Origin: Trebouxia sp. TZW2008
Lineage: Eukaryota; Chlorophyta; Trebouxiophyceae; Trebouxiales; Trebouxiaceae
Length of the DNA: 47,775 nt
NCBI GenBank assembly: GCA_002118135.1
Contig: BDIU01000553.1
Coordinates: 462-48,236 of the forward strand
Direction of reading: 5' to 3'
The notes beneath the pieces were generated by a model. That model saw nothing but the letters and a program-made list of their open reading frames with translations, did no database searches and was not told the origin of the DNA. A program made the translations under genes and the position numbers. Below, in pieces: positions 10,901-21,200 of the stretch (positions are counted from its first letter, which is position 1; each line of letters begins with the position of its first letter).

Positions 10901-13054
10901 GAAGCAAATGGACTGGCAAGAAGGTTGATTCAGCTCGCTTAAAAAGGAATCTGATGGCACTTGCATCCACGCAGTGAATGCTGTGCTGTCTTCCAGTACT
11001 GCTACTGCTTTGTAGACAAGATATGCGTGTCAAGGAGCAGCAACTGGGCAGCACAACGCAAGTAGAGAACAAGATCTTCTGACATGAACCACATTTGCAT
11101 GCTTGCCATGGGCTGCAGTGCTTGCACCCTAGAATTGACAGCAGATTACCAACACATGGTGTTCCCTATTCATAGGATTCTGAGATGTGTACAGGCTCTG
11201 GGGCATCTCAAGATGCAGGGTAATGTCAATACCTCTAAACTATTGGTGAAAATCAGTTTTTGACAAGGTGGCTGCTCAGCTTTAGGTTTTTTGGGGCTGA
11301 CAACATTCTGCATGAGTAGCTTATAAAGGTCCTGTGTATAACAAAAGCGGCTTTGCACATGACTTGTCAATAGATGAAGGCTTACCTCTCCTTTGTGCTG
11401 TGGCACAGTGGGTGGAGTTGACTGCGGTGTGAAGTTGCCCTCCACCTGGGCAGGCACCAGTGATGATGGCAGTTCCCGGTTACCGTGCAGACTGCTGGCA
11501 TCTTCCTCAGGCCCATCAAACTGGCCATCCAAGTCCTGCACAAGCGCGTATTTGATAAATTAAATAGAAAAACAAGCAAATCAAGCAAATCAAAAAAAGA
11601 AGTAAAAAAACAGCCTGGACTGTTGGCCGTCTCCTCAGGCCCATCAAACTGGCCATCCACACCCTACACAAGCGCAAAGTTGGTGAAACCAACCACAGGA
11701 CAAGAAGCACTAAGCAAATGACAGAGCATCCAAAAGAAGGGAAAGAAAAGGCTCAATGGGGCAGAGCGCACCCTCACAAGTGCCAATTCAAAACCTGCAC
11801 AAGCCCAGACCACTTGAAATGCAGAAACAATCAGGCATGTACTCTTGTAGAAACTTTTGATTTGGCTGCATACAAGCAGAAGCCAAGTCTTGTGGTGTGC
11901 CAGGCAGCAATGGCATTGCAAACCTGTAAGCAACACCCCATGTGAGTATAAAGCAGAGAACCCCTTCTGTTGAGTACCATCACAGGCATGAAAGCAAAGG
12001 AGAGGAGAGGGACAAGGGGGAGGGAGGGGGAGGGGTAGGGGTAGGGTCAGCGGTACAGAGGTAGAGGTGGGGAAAGATGTAGGTAGAGGTGGAGGTGGAG
12101 GTGGAGGTGGAGGTAGAGGTAGAGGTAGAGGAAGAGAGGTCTGCTTCCCATTAGGCATAAGTAATGTGTGAACAGGAGCAATTTCAAAGCAAACACACCC
12201 ACATGAAAAATGGCATTTGCATGATCTGCAGCACCAGACAAGCTTGACAATACATGTATTGAAAGCCTTTGAGGCAGGGCTGCAGCAATTTACCTGAAAT
12301 CCTGCTCCAAGTCAGTGCTACAGCGCTTCATGACAGTGGATAACATCTTCACAGACACAGACAAGCCTACCTGAGCCCCAAATCCGTGAAAGGTTGCCCC
12401 TGGGGCGGGCTGGTGACCGACCTGGGGCCCATACATAGGGCGACCCCGGCCATGCTGAGGGGGTTGCCCATATGGGTGGTAGCCACGCGACTCAGCCCCC
12501 AGGTACTTGTGGTACATTGGGTCTATCTCAAGAGGACGTGTTAGAAGATTTGCCCTTATCTCCTCATCATCAGGGTGACCAGCCCTGTGCTGGTTGTTGT
12601 GCGCCTGCACGCAAGGCAAGCTGTGATGACAAAGCCCCCGAATGTGCAAATGCGTGCATGCAGATTGCTCAGCATGCATCTGGGATCACAAGTATTGCAT
12701 ACTATGCACAACATTCACCACTGACACTGCAGATGCATCACATGGTGCTGTTGCCAGTTGCTAGCTAGCAACTATAGTGGCCAGCAGTTTGTGCCAATCA
12801 TAATGTGGGACTACCTGCTGGCTGTACTTGGCCTCCATCCATGCGATGAGCCTCTGCTCGACCCCACTCACTGCCTCAGCGAAGAGTTGAGGCAGGCAAT
12901 TTATCTTGTATTCCAGCCTACGAAGAACCTCCCCGTTCTCCTGAGGCCTCTGCCCATGAGTTGAGGAACCTTTCGGGAATTCAGGAAAGGCTGGCCCACT
13001 TTTTTCAGCCTGAACAGACAAACTGAGTCTGAGTCCAACGCGTGGGTCTGCCAT
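7909..13054 (-). CDS. Disordered protein with RG-rich basic tail, function unknown
   Basis: Six exons chain with every intron in phase 0: 13054-12815 (ATG), 12604-12371, 11535-11386, 10812-10639, 9991-9836 and 9063-7909 (stop), giving 702 residues. The N-terminal 80 residues look helical, with LRRLEYKINCLPQLFAEAV and VEQRLIAWMEAKYSQQ; the next exon has PDDEEIRANLLTRPLEIDPM and a Y/P/G-rich stretch. The large last exon is low-complexity P, A, Q, G and T with a basic patch RRRRGGQKKRGGRRGG and several RG and FG-type pieces (NRGRGQ, GGGFGDGGRGGGG), ending FERGVSASFSNIVREV. No domain is recognised. The composition suits an RNA-binding or condensate-forming protein, which is inference from composition alone. 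Introns contain microsatellites and one ghost exon start. Confidence 0.75.
9150..9560. repeat. Degenerate AAT/AGT-type trinucleotide tract in an intron
   Basis: About 400 bases are built from trinucleotides such as AAT, AGT, GAT, CAA and AAC with little else, between exons 9063-7909 and 9991-9836 of the minus-strand gene. Translations give I/V/T- or L-rich strings in several frames, an artefact of the period-three composition. It makes up over half of a 772-bp intron. Confidence 0.8.
10335..10375. repeat. Short degenerate CCCTAAA-like tract in an intron
   Basis: A CCCTAAAA followed by variants such as CCCTGAA and CCCTCAA occurs within the intron 9992-10638. It resembles a decayed plant-type telomere repeat, but is short and irregular, so may be chance. 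Confidence 0.35.
11611..11677 (-). repeat. Ghost copy of an exon start (exon 11535-11386)
   Basis: About 62 bases resemble the start of exon 11535-11386 and the intron before it; the core CCTCAGGCCCATCAAACTGG (plus strand) is identical at about 11506 and 11634. The copy lies about 126 bp upstream in the direction of transcription. Its acceptor region reads TGTAG before GGTGTGGATGG, where the real exon has TGCAG before GACTTGGATGG. Confidence 0.85.
11995..12140. repeat. Long purine tract with GGAGGT hexamers in an intron
   Basis: The plus strand is almost all G and A for about 150 bases, with GGGG runs at about 12015-12045 and GGTGGA/GGTAGA hexamers at about 12065-12130. It lies in the 835-bp intron 11536-12370, so the transcript carries a C- and U-rich tract. 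Such DNA can form triplex or G-quadruplex structures. Confidence 0.8.
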
Positions 13055-14655
13055 CAAACAGCACGGCAACAGAGCAGTTGGACGACTGCTGACGAGCTGC
13101 GGCCTTCGTGAGGCTGCAGCCTTCGTGCGACTGTGTCAAAGTGGCAACACCTCAGAAGCGTCGAAAAGAAAGGCAAGGCAACAGCATGTAGACACACCTC
13201 ACTGTACATTGTCAGCTCTGTGTTGAAGTCGATTGCCTCGAAAGTCCTTGCGGTAAACGCAAAGATTCAAGGTCGGTGTTGATGCCTTAGGTCAGAACCT
13301 GCGTCAAGCAGCACAGCTTGTCTATGTGACTGCAAGGACTGGAATGCTTGCACGCAAAGCAAAGCAAAAGAAAGCAAGAGATAGCGGCAAAGTTGTCGAC
13401 GGACCTGTAAGGCAAACACCGGCCTCAGTGGATTGGTTCGAGGTTGTCGTCGGCTGCAAAAGCAGCAACCGAGTAGGCGTTGCACGCAAGTCAAGCTGGC
13501 CTGTGCGTGTAACGCACCACCGCAACTTGCACGAACCCGATACCTCGATTTCACCAGAAACCAGGACGCACTCTCAGCACAGAAAGAATGCGAGACTTGT
13601 GAAGCGCAAGGACGCTAAATCTGGACCCAAAGGTGAACCTGAACCTAAGACTAAAATTTAAAACAAAATTGAGTCGACGTTTACATCGAGCAGTCCATTT
13701 TGCGGCAAAATTTTTAAAATTTTGCCCCTGCGACGCGCATTTTGAGCTTCCGGCACGACATGAGGTACAGCTTCGGCTCATTCTAGCACAGGCTAGATTC
13801 AGAGCAGCGTACGAAGTAGCAACCAATTACTTTGACAGGTTTGATGCAGAGGAGCTGCAGCAGGTGCAACAGCTCAGACATACTTCTGTCGTTGTTACGT
13901 TTGCAGCATAGGCTGTCAGACTGTTGCCCGGACCGTGCTTGTGTCCCCTAGCGTCGAATTTGTGCTGGACTGTAAGTTTGCGTCAAACGTCCTGTTGTGC
14001 AGCACAGGCTGTCTCTGGGATCAGCCATACCCGCCGCAATTCGCAACAAGCTGCATGCATGTCTGTGTTGCCTCATGCTTGCCAGATGCACAGAGCTGGA
14101 CACTTGTCAGCATGACACCATTGCATTTATCAATGGTCATTGCACTTGTGAAAAAATTGCTGAACAGCATTCGCTGCTTTTCTTGACAGCTTGCTATGAC
14201 TTGCATACTCAGCCCTTGCATGTTGACAAGCTGCTCTGCACACTCAAGTTGAAAACAGCCTCGTATGGAAGCTAATTTCATGGCAGTGAGCGCTTGACTC
14301 ACTAAATGCTGATGTACAGCAATCATGATGCAGTCTGTCAGCTGGAACTCGATGCTTCCTGTCTGACGGGACAGTGTCTGCAGCACGCTTGATGACAACT
14401 TCGATAGCATGGTCAAGAAGCTGAGAATGGCGAGTGCTATCGCCTGCTGTAAAGGTCGACACATATACATTGCTACTGTGTTCAGCACAAAGTCAATGCA
14501 GAATTGAGACAAGCTTGTGAAAAGATATCAGGACAGGCCTTGGCGCGCATAGCATAACAAAGGCAGCTTGATAAGTGCTGACAAACACTCACAGTGAGAT
14601 GATACTGTCCGCAAGACTGATTTTTCCAACATGTGACCTGCAATGATCTGGACTG
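13055..14655. other. Intergenic region: promoter side of the gene at 13054 and 3' side of RBM22
   Basis: Both flanking genes are on the minus strand. No gene is recognised. The longest ORF is a 163-codon minus frame at 14021-14512 with no motif, lying where the RBM22 3' UTR is expected, so I leave it out as a gene. A perfect AT-rich palindrome lies at 13704-13726. Confidence 0.4.
13704..13726. repeat. Perfect 23-bp palindrome
   Basis: Two 11-bp arms (GGCAAAATTTT and its complement) flank a single T. It lies about 650 bp upstream of the start codon at 13054. Function unknown. Confidence 0.8.
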
Positions 14656-17600
14656 TCACACACCTATGTTGGACCCTGCGACATGCTGTGTTGGCGGTTG
14701 CATTCCAGGAGGCAAGTGATGCATAGGCGGTCTGCCAGGCCCCATGCCAGGTGGCATCCCTGGAAACATCCCAGGGGGCATAGGGTGAAACCCTGGGGGA
14801 GGCATGTTGCCGCCCATAGGCCCTGCATTTCCATTTGCTTCACCAGGGTCTCGTCTTTGCCTCTTTTGATCTTGTATGTCACCGTCGTTACTATCCCTGT
14901 TCTCTCGTTGCGCATGAGTGCCCATGGCTGATGAGTCCATGGACGGGTAGCGGGGGCCGGCCCCAGGGCCTACAGGGGGTAGATTGAAGTAGTTGACTGG
15001 CGCTTGTGGTGCTGCTGGCGCCTGTGCATGCTGCAACTGCAAGCCAGACAAATTGTGTAAGGTAGAGTGCAATTGTGCAAAGCACACACGGATGTTTGCC
15101 ACCTTGCTGCAGCATTCCCAGCAACAATTTGTATGACAACTGGATTTGGCAGTCAACACTAGGCCATATCGAGTCCTTTGGGTTGCAGGACTTCATGGAT
15201 GGCAGCAATCGACACTGCATTTCAGACTTCGCACATGCTGTTGCCCTGACTGCCTGATGTGTGTTCACCACTTATGACAGTGGCAACTGCCTATGCTTGA
15301 AGATAGGGTTGCAGCATCGACAGCTGCCACTCACCATAAATAGTGCCTCATCTCTTGCACAACATGTTCGGCAATGCAACATCAGCAGGCAGCATCAGTC
15401 TTGCCATTGACTTGCAGGATCATAAATAATGAGTCCTGATTGCTGCTTGTGATGACAGCTACAGATTCTCTATAGTGTTGCATGACTTCAAAAGTCTGCG
15501 CAGCTTATCTCATGAATGCCCAACACACTGTGCATTGATAGAGTGTGTGTCACACAGCTTAAAATCAGCTGGAAGTACAATACACCGATGCTTGGTCACT
15601 GGTACCAGCCTCATCAAAGCAGATGACGTCATTACAATGGCTCAATTTCATGCAGGTGCATGCAAGTCAGTCTCTCTATTATAATAGCAGGGACGTGCAT
15701 GATGGCCAATCTTGTGTATGCTGATAGCAGAGCAGCACTGACCTGTGATGGCAGCATGCTAGCAGCAGCTGCAGCTGCGTCATCTCTCTTTTGTTGAGGT
15801 TTGCCCCACAGCAGCCGACACCTGTTGCCTTTGATGATCAGTCTGTTGCTCAGTGCTTCAGCAGCAGTCTCTGCTGCCAGCCTGCTCGTAAAGGTCACAA
15901 ACGCACAGTGCTTGCTCTCGATCTGCAGCAAATCAACACAATGATGAGCATGATCTTGCTTGCGCTCAGAACAGCACTGACTGAAGAAAGCATTGAAGCC
16001 ATGCGAGACATAGGTCTGCAGCATTTGATGTACTTTGTGACAAGGCGTCCACCACAACATTGACCCTGAACAGCTTCAGTGGACACGCTTGTGCAGGAAA
16101 CCTTGCTTTGGCTGCATGTGCAAATGCAAGCAACAACACATGTCTGCAAGCTAAGGCTTATTGTTAGCTGCCAAGGGTGTCAGCGGTCAGGGCAATATGA
16201 GAAATACCTTCTTGACTGATTGGAGCTCCCCATAGCTGTAGAACTGATCCCTGATGTCATCCTCAGTGATGACAGGTGTCAAGCCACCAATATACAATGT
16301 GGTGATGGAAGCATCTTCTGGAGGCGCCAGCTTGGGCAAGGTGTCGACCCTGTCCAGCATCTTTCTGGCCACAGGGTCATTCACACCATAGTACCTGTCA
16401 GCATCACCAGCAAGCTTAAAATTTTGCTCACAGGCTGTGCTAGATGCAAGCCGCAAGGCATGGGTGGTTTAGAAGCTGAGGTAGGTTCTGACCACTGGGT
16501 CACTCCCAACATCATGCCTGTCACAATCATCAGCAAACTCAGTAACGCTGCCCACTTGCTGTGCACCATATCAGCTGCAATGCATGTCTGTACTTCAAGT
16601 ATCTGTTATCAAGTAAGCTTAAAGACCTTGCTCGCATGGTGTGCTGAGTGCAAACTGCAAAGCACGTCTGGATCTTGAGACTAATGTCGGAGGATGCACA
16701 TGAGATGGACACAAATCAGGTGTCCATGAGATTCTATCCACAGAGTGTGCTAATTGCAGCGCATCAGGCATGTCTGGGTTCCAAGACTGATACAGGCTGA
16801 TGCACATCAGATTACAAGGTTCAGCTATTCACCTGTCCTTAATGTTCTGCTCAGCAAGCTCGCCCGTGGTTGGCATCTCATGCCGATACGGACATTCTGC
16901 ACCACGCTTGCACTCTCCTTTGACAAAGAAACTGCAAATAGGCGCTCTGTTCCTCTGCACAACACAGATCAAGCTCGTTGTTCTGATGTCCAGGAAGAGT
17001 CCCGCATCATGACATGGCACCTGCAGCATGACATACTGTACTTTTGAGACAGCTTGCTATCCCTTCTTACCTTGTAGTAAGGGGTTGTTCTTTGCAGCTT
17101 GAGTATAGTGTCATTTGCTCGCTGCTTGTTATATGAGGAGTCCAGATCACCATCTTCTGCTAGTCTTTGCAGCACATACTCCTTGTTCACATCAGACTCT
17201 GGCAAATCCTCAACCTCCTTGCCAGTAGCACTGTCTCTGACTTGAACAGGCAAGTTGTAATCTAGATCCAGCAAGCAGACCTGAAGTCACAGGTCAGAAA
17301 GTTAGATGCAACAAGGTCCTGACTGGTGATCCAGGTCAACAGAAGGCTTGTCGTTATTTCACGTGCGTCGTGAGTTGTCTGAACCCACCTGACACACGTT
17401 TTTGGCTTTGGCAACCTCCTGGCATATGATCGTCTTTTTGTATCTGCAACAGTCGACAGTGATGAGAGAGGATTTCAGCGTCGGGGCTTGCACAGCTGGA
17501 GTCAGGCAAACCTTTACCTTGCATCATTGCCAGGACGCCAACGGAAGACGGTGTAAGGTCGCCCAGATATGTGACACTCACCCCCGTACTCAACCTGCAC

Positions 17601-17806
17601 AAGCCAACAGGCGATCAGCTGTGCTGCCTTGCAACAAACATCCGCGGACTCGGCTATGTAATACAGAGCAGCAGGCATTGCTTGATCGGGCTTACCCTTT
17701 GCATCCGCACATACGGGTTCGGACCGAGGCAAGTTTCGCACACGATGGGGAAGTCTGATCGCTCCCATCCGTCTGCCTCTGGATCTGCTAGCAGTCTGTT
17801 TGCCAT
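14656..17806 (-). CDS. RBM22: Pre-mRNA splicing factor RBM22 (Cwc2/Slt11 family)
   Basis: Chained exons: 17806-17696, 17594-17518, 17443-17389, 17280-17071, 16954-16833, 16394-16208, 15922-15743 and about 15036-14656, about 440 residues. RBM22 contacts the U6 snRNA stem-loop and the catalytic core of the spliceosome in the nucleus. In order: an N-terminal zinc-binding region ([17 protein letters not shown]), a CCCH finger with C158, C166, C172 and H176 ([19 protein letters not shown]), an RRM from about 221 ([20 protein letters not shown]) and a P/G/M-rich tail. The start matches plant family members. Two cysteines expected in the N-terminal zinc sites are replaced (ECHIS, ICQEV). One intron holds a ghost copy of the start of exon 16394-16208. 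The last exon could start at 15036 or 6 bases later. Confidence 0.93.
16481..16531 (-). repeat. Ghost copy of an exon start in RBM22
   Basis: The start of exon 16394-16208 and its acceptor recur about 120 bp upstream in the intron. On the coding strand the real junction reads GATGCTGACAG then GTACTATGGTGTGAATGACC, and the copy reads GATTGTGACAG then GCATGATGTTGGGAGTGACC, about three quarters identical. A further faint unit seems to follow near 16600-16760. Confidence 0.7.
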
Positions 17807-18266
17807 CGTGAGGGAGGAAACTTGGAATAGGCCTGATCGCACCTGCGCAAGCGTGCGGGACTTCAGACAGACCTTCTTGCCTGTCGCGTAAACCTACAAA
17901 GCCCTAAAACATTATTGGCACATTTGGTTTCGGAGTCGTCTGGAAGGAAGGCCACATTAGTCATGCAACACACATGCCTGCACCCGTCAGACAGTGTTGA
18001 TAATTCAACGCCAGTGATCAACTCGGCTTAATTCGTGCCGACAGGGCTGCTTCAATGATTCATTTCCATCTTTTGGCCTCCCATGGGTTCATGCATGCCT
18101 TTGCATCCGGTAACTGCCAAGGAGCAAGTCTACTCAGATCTACTCATGTGTTCACATCACGCAATGCATTGTTACGCAATGAGCATCACTGCCCACAGTG
18201 ACTTCTTAGTGCTCCTCAAGCAGAACCAACACCCTAAGTTAGCACTGATATTCAGTCTCGTCAGCC
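17807..18266. other. Intergenic region between RBM22 and purH
   Basis: The 460 bases hold the RBM22 promoter side and the purH 3' UTR; both genes are on the minus strand. I see no gene and no TGTAA signal close to the purH stop. Confidence 0.5.
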
Positions 18267-21200
18267 TCAATGCCTGAAATGGCGGACACCTGTGGTGACC
18301 AGAGCCACTTCATACTTGTCACAGCAGTCAATGGCATCCTGATCTCGCATGCTACCCCCAGGATGCGCTATGGCCTTGACACCAGCTTTGCAGGCCAGCT
18401 CCACTGAGTCATTCCAAGCAAAGGGGAAAAAGGCGTCACTTGCCATGACAGAACCCTGCATGGCAATGTCAAAAGTACTTTTCAGCCACAAGGTGACTGC
18501 CAGACCCTCAGCAAGCGTAGATGGAGGCAAGACTGCTGTACAATCTGCATGAAGATCAAACAGTGCGTCCTGCCCAACTGGCAGCGATGGACTGTGTGGC
18601 AACCCAATGCCACTGAATGGCACACAACCATGTGTGGTTGAAACCACCTGCAATATTTTCTGAGGCTTTCTGAGGCAATGCGAACACTTTTGACCCTGTC
18701 GGACTCCACTGTTGTTGCTTGACAATCTGCACCAAAATAATTGTCCTGAGACTTACCTGCACATCCTCTGAGGCTTTTTCCAAGGCTATTTGAACACTCT
18801 TGACCCTATTGGGTTGGCCACTGCCCATCCCCAGCAGCCGCTGCTCCTTTGCAACACTAATGGCATTGCTCTTCACATGCTTCACACAGCGCCAGGCAAA
18901 GGCCAGGTCTGCAAGCTGCTGCTCGGTGGGCTGTGTCTCTGAGACTGGTGTGAATGTGATGCCATCTGGCCCTAAGCTGTCAGCCTGCTGCCAAAGCCAA
19001 CCACCTGTGCAAGTCATTCATGCATTCATAAACTGGCAACTGTACTGGTGTTGCTCTTCACATGCTGCACACATCGCCATGCAAAGGCCAGGTCGGCAAG
19101 CTGCTGCTGTGTGGGCTGTGTTTCTGAGACTGGTGTGAACCTGGTCCTAAGCTATCGGCCTGCTGCCAAAGCCAGCCACCTGTGCAGGCATTTCACAACT
19201 TTCAAGAATGTCCTGTATGGTTCATGCACGCAGATTGTGCAAATCAGGCATGTTTTCATCACTCTGAGCATCATCCTGATTTGATTGATGGCAGCTTCTG
19301 CTGGCAGAGTGTTTGCAATGAGGACTGTGACACAGTAGTGCAATCAAGAGCAAGTGCATGAAGGCTGCACATGAATGCTGCGTGTGAATGCAGGCGATCT
19401 CATGATAGCCTGTTGCAGACGCCACAATTGAGTGCATGTATTTCCGGCGCAACAAAACTGCCTGCAATGCAAAAGACGCTTCAAAGGCATGACTCCAAAT
19501 TCACCGACATATCAGCATCACTCAAAAGGACACTGACGACAGTCATACCTGCCACTTGCCGCAGTGACTGCCCCTCAGGCGCTCTGGGCTTTGCCTCCAA
19601 TATTCTGAGGGTCTTTGATTTTCCCTTCAGCTTGGCTAGGCCCTCTGGGGTGTAGCCAGGGGCAATCACCACCTCATAGAACATGCGAGTCTCATTGTCA
19701 GTTGGGCTCCTGAATTCCCTCAAAAGAGCAGCCAGCTCTTCATCTACTGGCCTGCATTGAAGCTGAGGCAAAGTTGAACAGCAGTATGCGTGTAGCTGCC
19801 TGCTGCATGGCAGCCAGAAACATGTATGTATACATGCATGACAGTACCTCCATTCTGTGCATTGTGGGAGAGCAGTGCAGCAGCAGGCTTGTCACCATTC
19901 ACTGCACAGCGTAGTTGCACAGGCTGTTGCAAGGCATGCAGAATTTGACTAGAACGTGACCCAGGGAAAAGGTGATATGATTCAGCCCATATGTCAAAGA
20001 TGCGCAAGGTGTGCCAAGCCCAGCTAATGCAAGGTCAGCAGGATATGACTGAGGCCATGCTTAAATATGACCAACATGACTAAGCCCACCTGTTGAACGC
20101 GACAATGCCCCCAAAGGCGCTGGTGGGGTCAGCCCTGACGGCTAGGGGGTAGGCCTCCTTCAAGTCACCCCTGCTGGCTGCCCCACACGGGTTGGTGTGC
20201 TTGACTATGACACAGCTAGGTTCTGGGAAGTCGCACACTGCTGTGTACGCTGCATCTCCGTCTAGGTAGTTGTTGTATGACATCTGCAGGGGCAGACGTA
20301 GACCTCTTTACATATGTGGCAACCCCTGCCAGCTCAAAACCCTGGTTGCACCCTGCATGGTGCTGTGTGCTGCCTGAGTTTGCTGTGTGACAAACATTAT
20401 GTGAATCAGAGGTATAGTGGGCTGACCTTGACATGCAGACCACCTGGCTCACACTCTCTGCATAACAATGGAGTGTCTTAGCTATAATAGTTCACATTGC
20501 AGTGGCACATGAATCCTGAGAACGCAGATAGTTGACAGTTTCTTTCTGCTTCCCATTTCCCCTGTCTGTTGCTCTGAGATGGAAAGCTCCGGCATACAAG
20601 AATCAGTCAATAGAGCTCACCTCTTTGCCGTGGTGCAGGGTGGCAGTGGCAATGCCGCCCTTGCCATGCTCTGCCAGGGATAGGTCAGAGTAGAAGGCGG
20701 CAGGTTGATGGGGGTTCTCCCCATACCTCAGCCCAGACACCTGCCGCATGGGCCGGCTCAGCTCTGGTGCCGCATCTGACCCACCTGTGAACCACAATGC
20801 ACGTGAGGCATAGCTTGTTACTCTATCATTGGCAACAGCTCTTATCTGCTTTCTAACCATGCCTCAGGCCGGACACCTGCCGCGTGGGCCGGCTCAGCTC
20901 TGGTGCTGCGTTTGTCCCACCTGCACCCAATCAATGCACATGACATATAGCCTGCTGTCTCTTTCTGGATTACAGCTCGCACTTGCTATTGGAATTGTTG
21001 ACATGCTGCATGGGCCAGCTCAGCTCTGAAGGTGCCTCTGTCCAACCTGCTATGAAGTGCACCACATACAGCCTGCTGTCCCATTATTGTCCGCAGCACA
21101 TGAACGCTTTCTGCCCAATCTGTATGTTCATCTGTCCTCACATCAAGCATTTTGGGAATGCTTGGTAGAGCATTATGAAGCACTGACATGCTCTCAATAT

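Noticed and set aside
13326..13661. Plus-strand 111-codon basic ORF (KAKQKKARDSGKVV)
   Set aside because: Low-complexity basic composition only; no upstream or downstream exon fits and it lies in the promoter region of the minus-strand gene.
14021..14512. A 163-codon minus-strand ORF
   Set aside because: It has no recognisable motif, lies directly after the RBM22 stop where the 3' UTR is expected, and no splice link was found.
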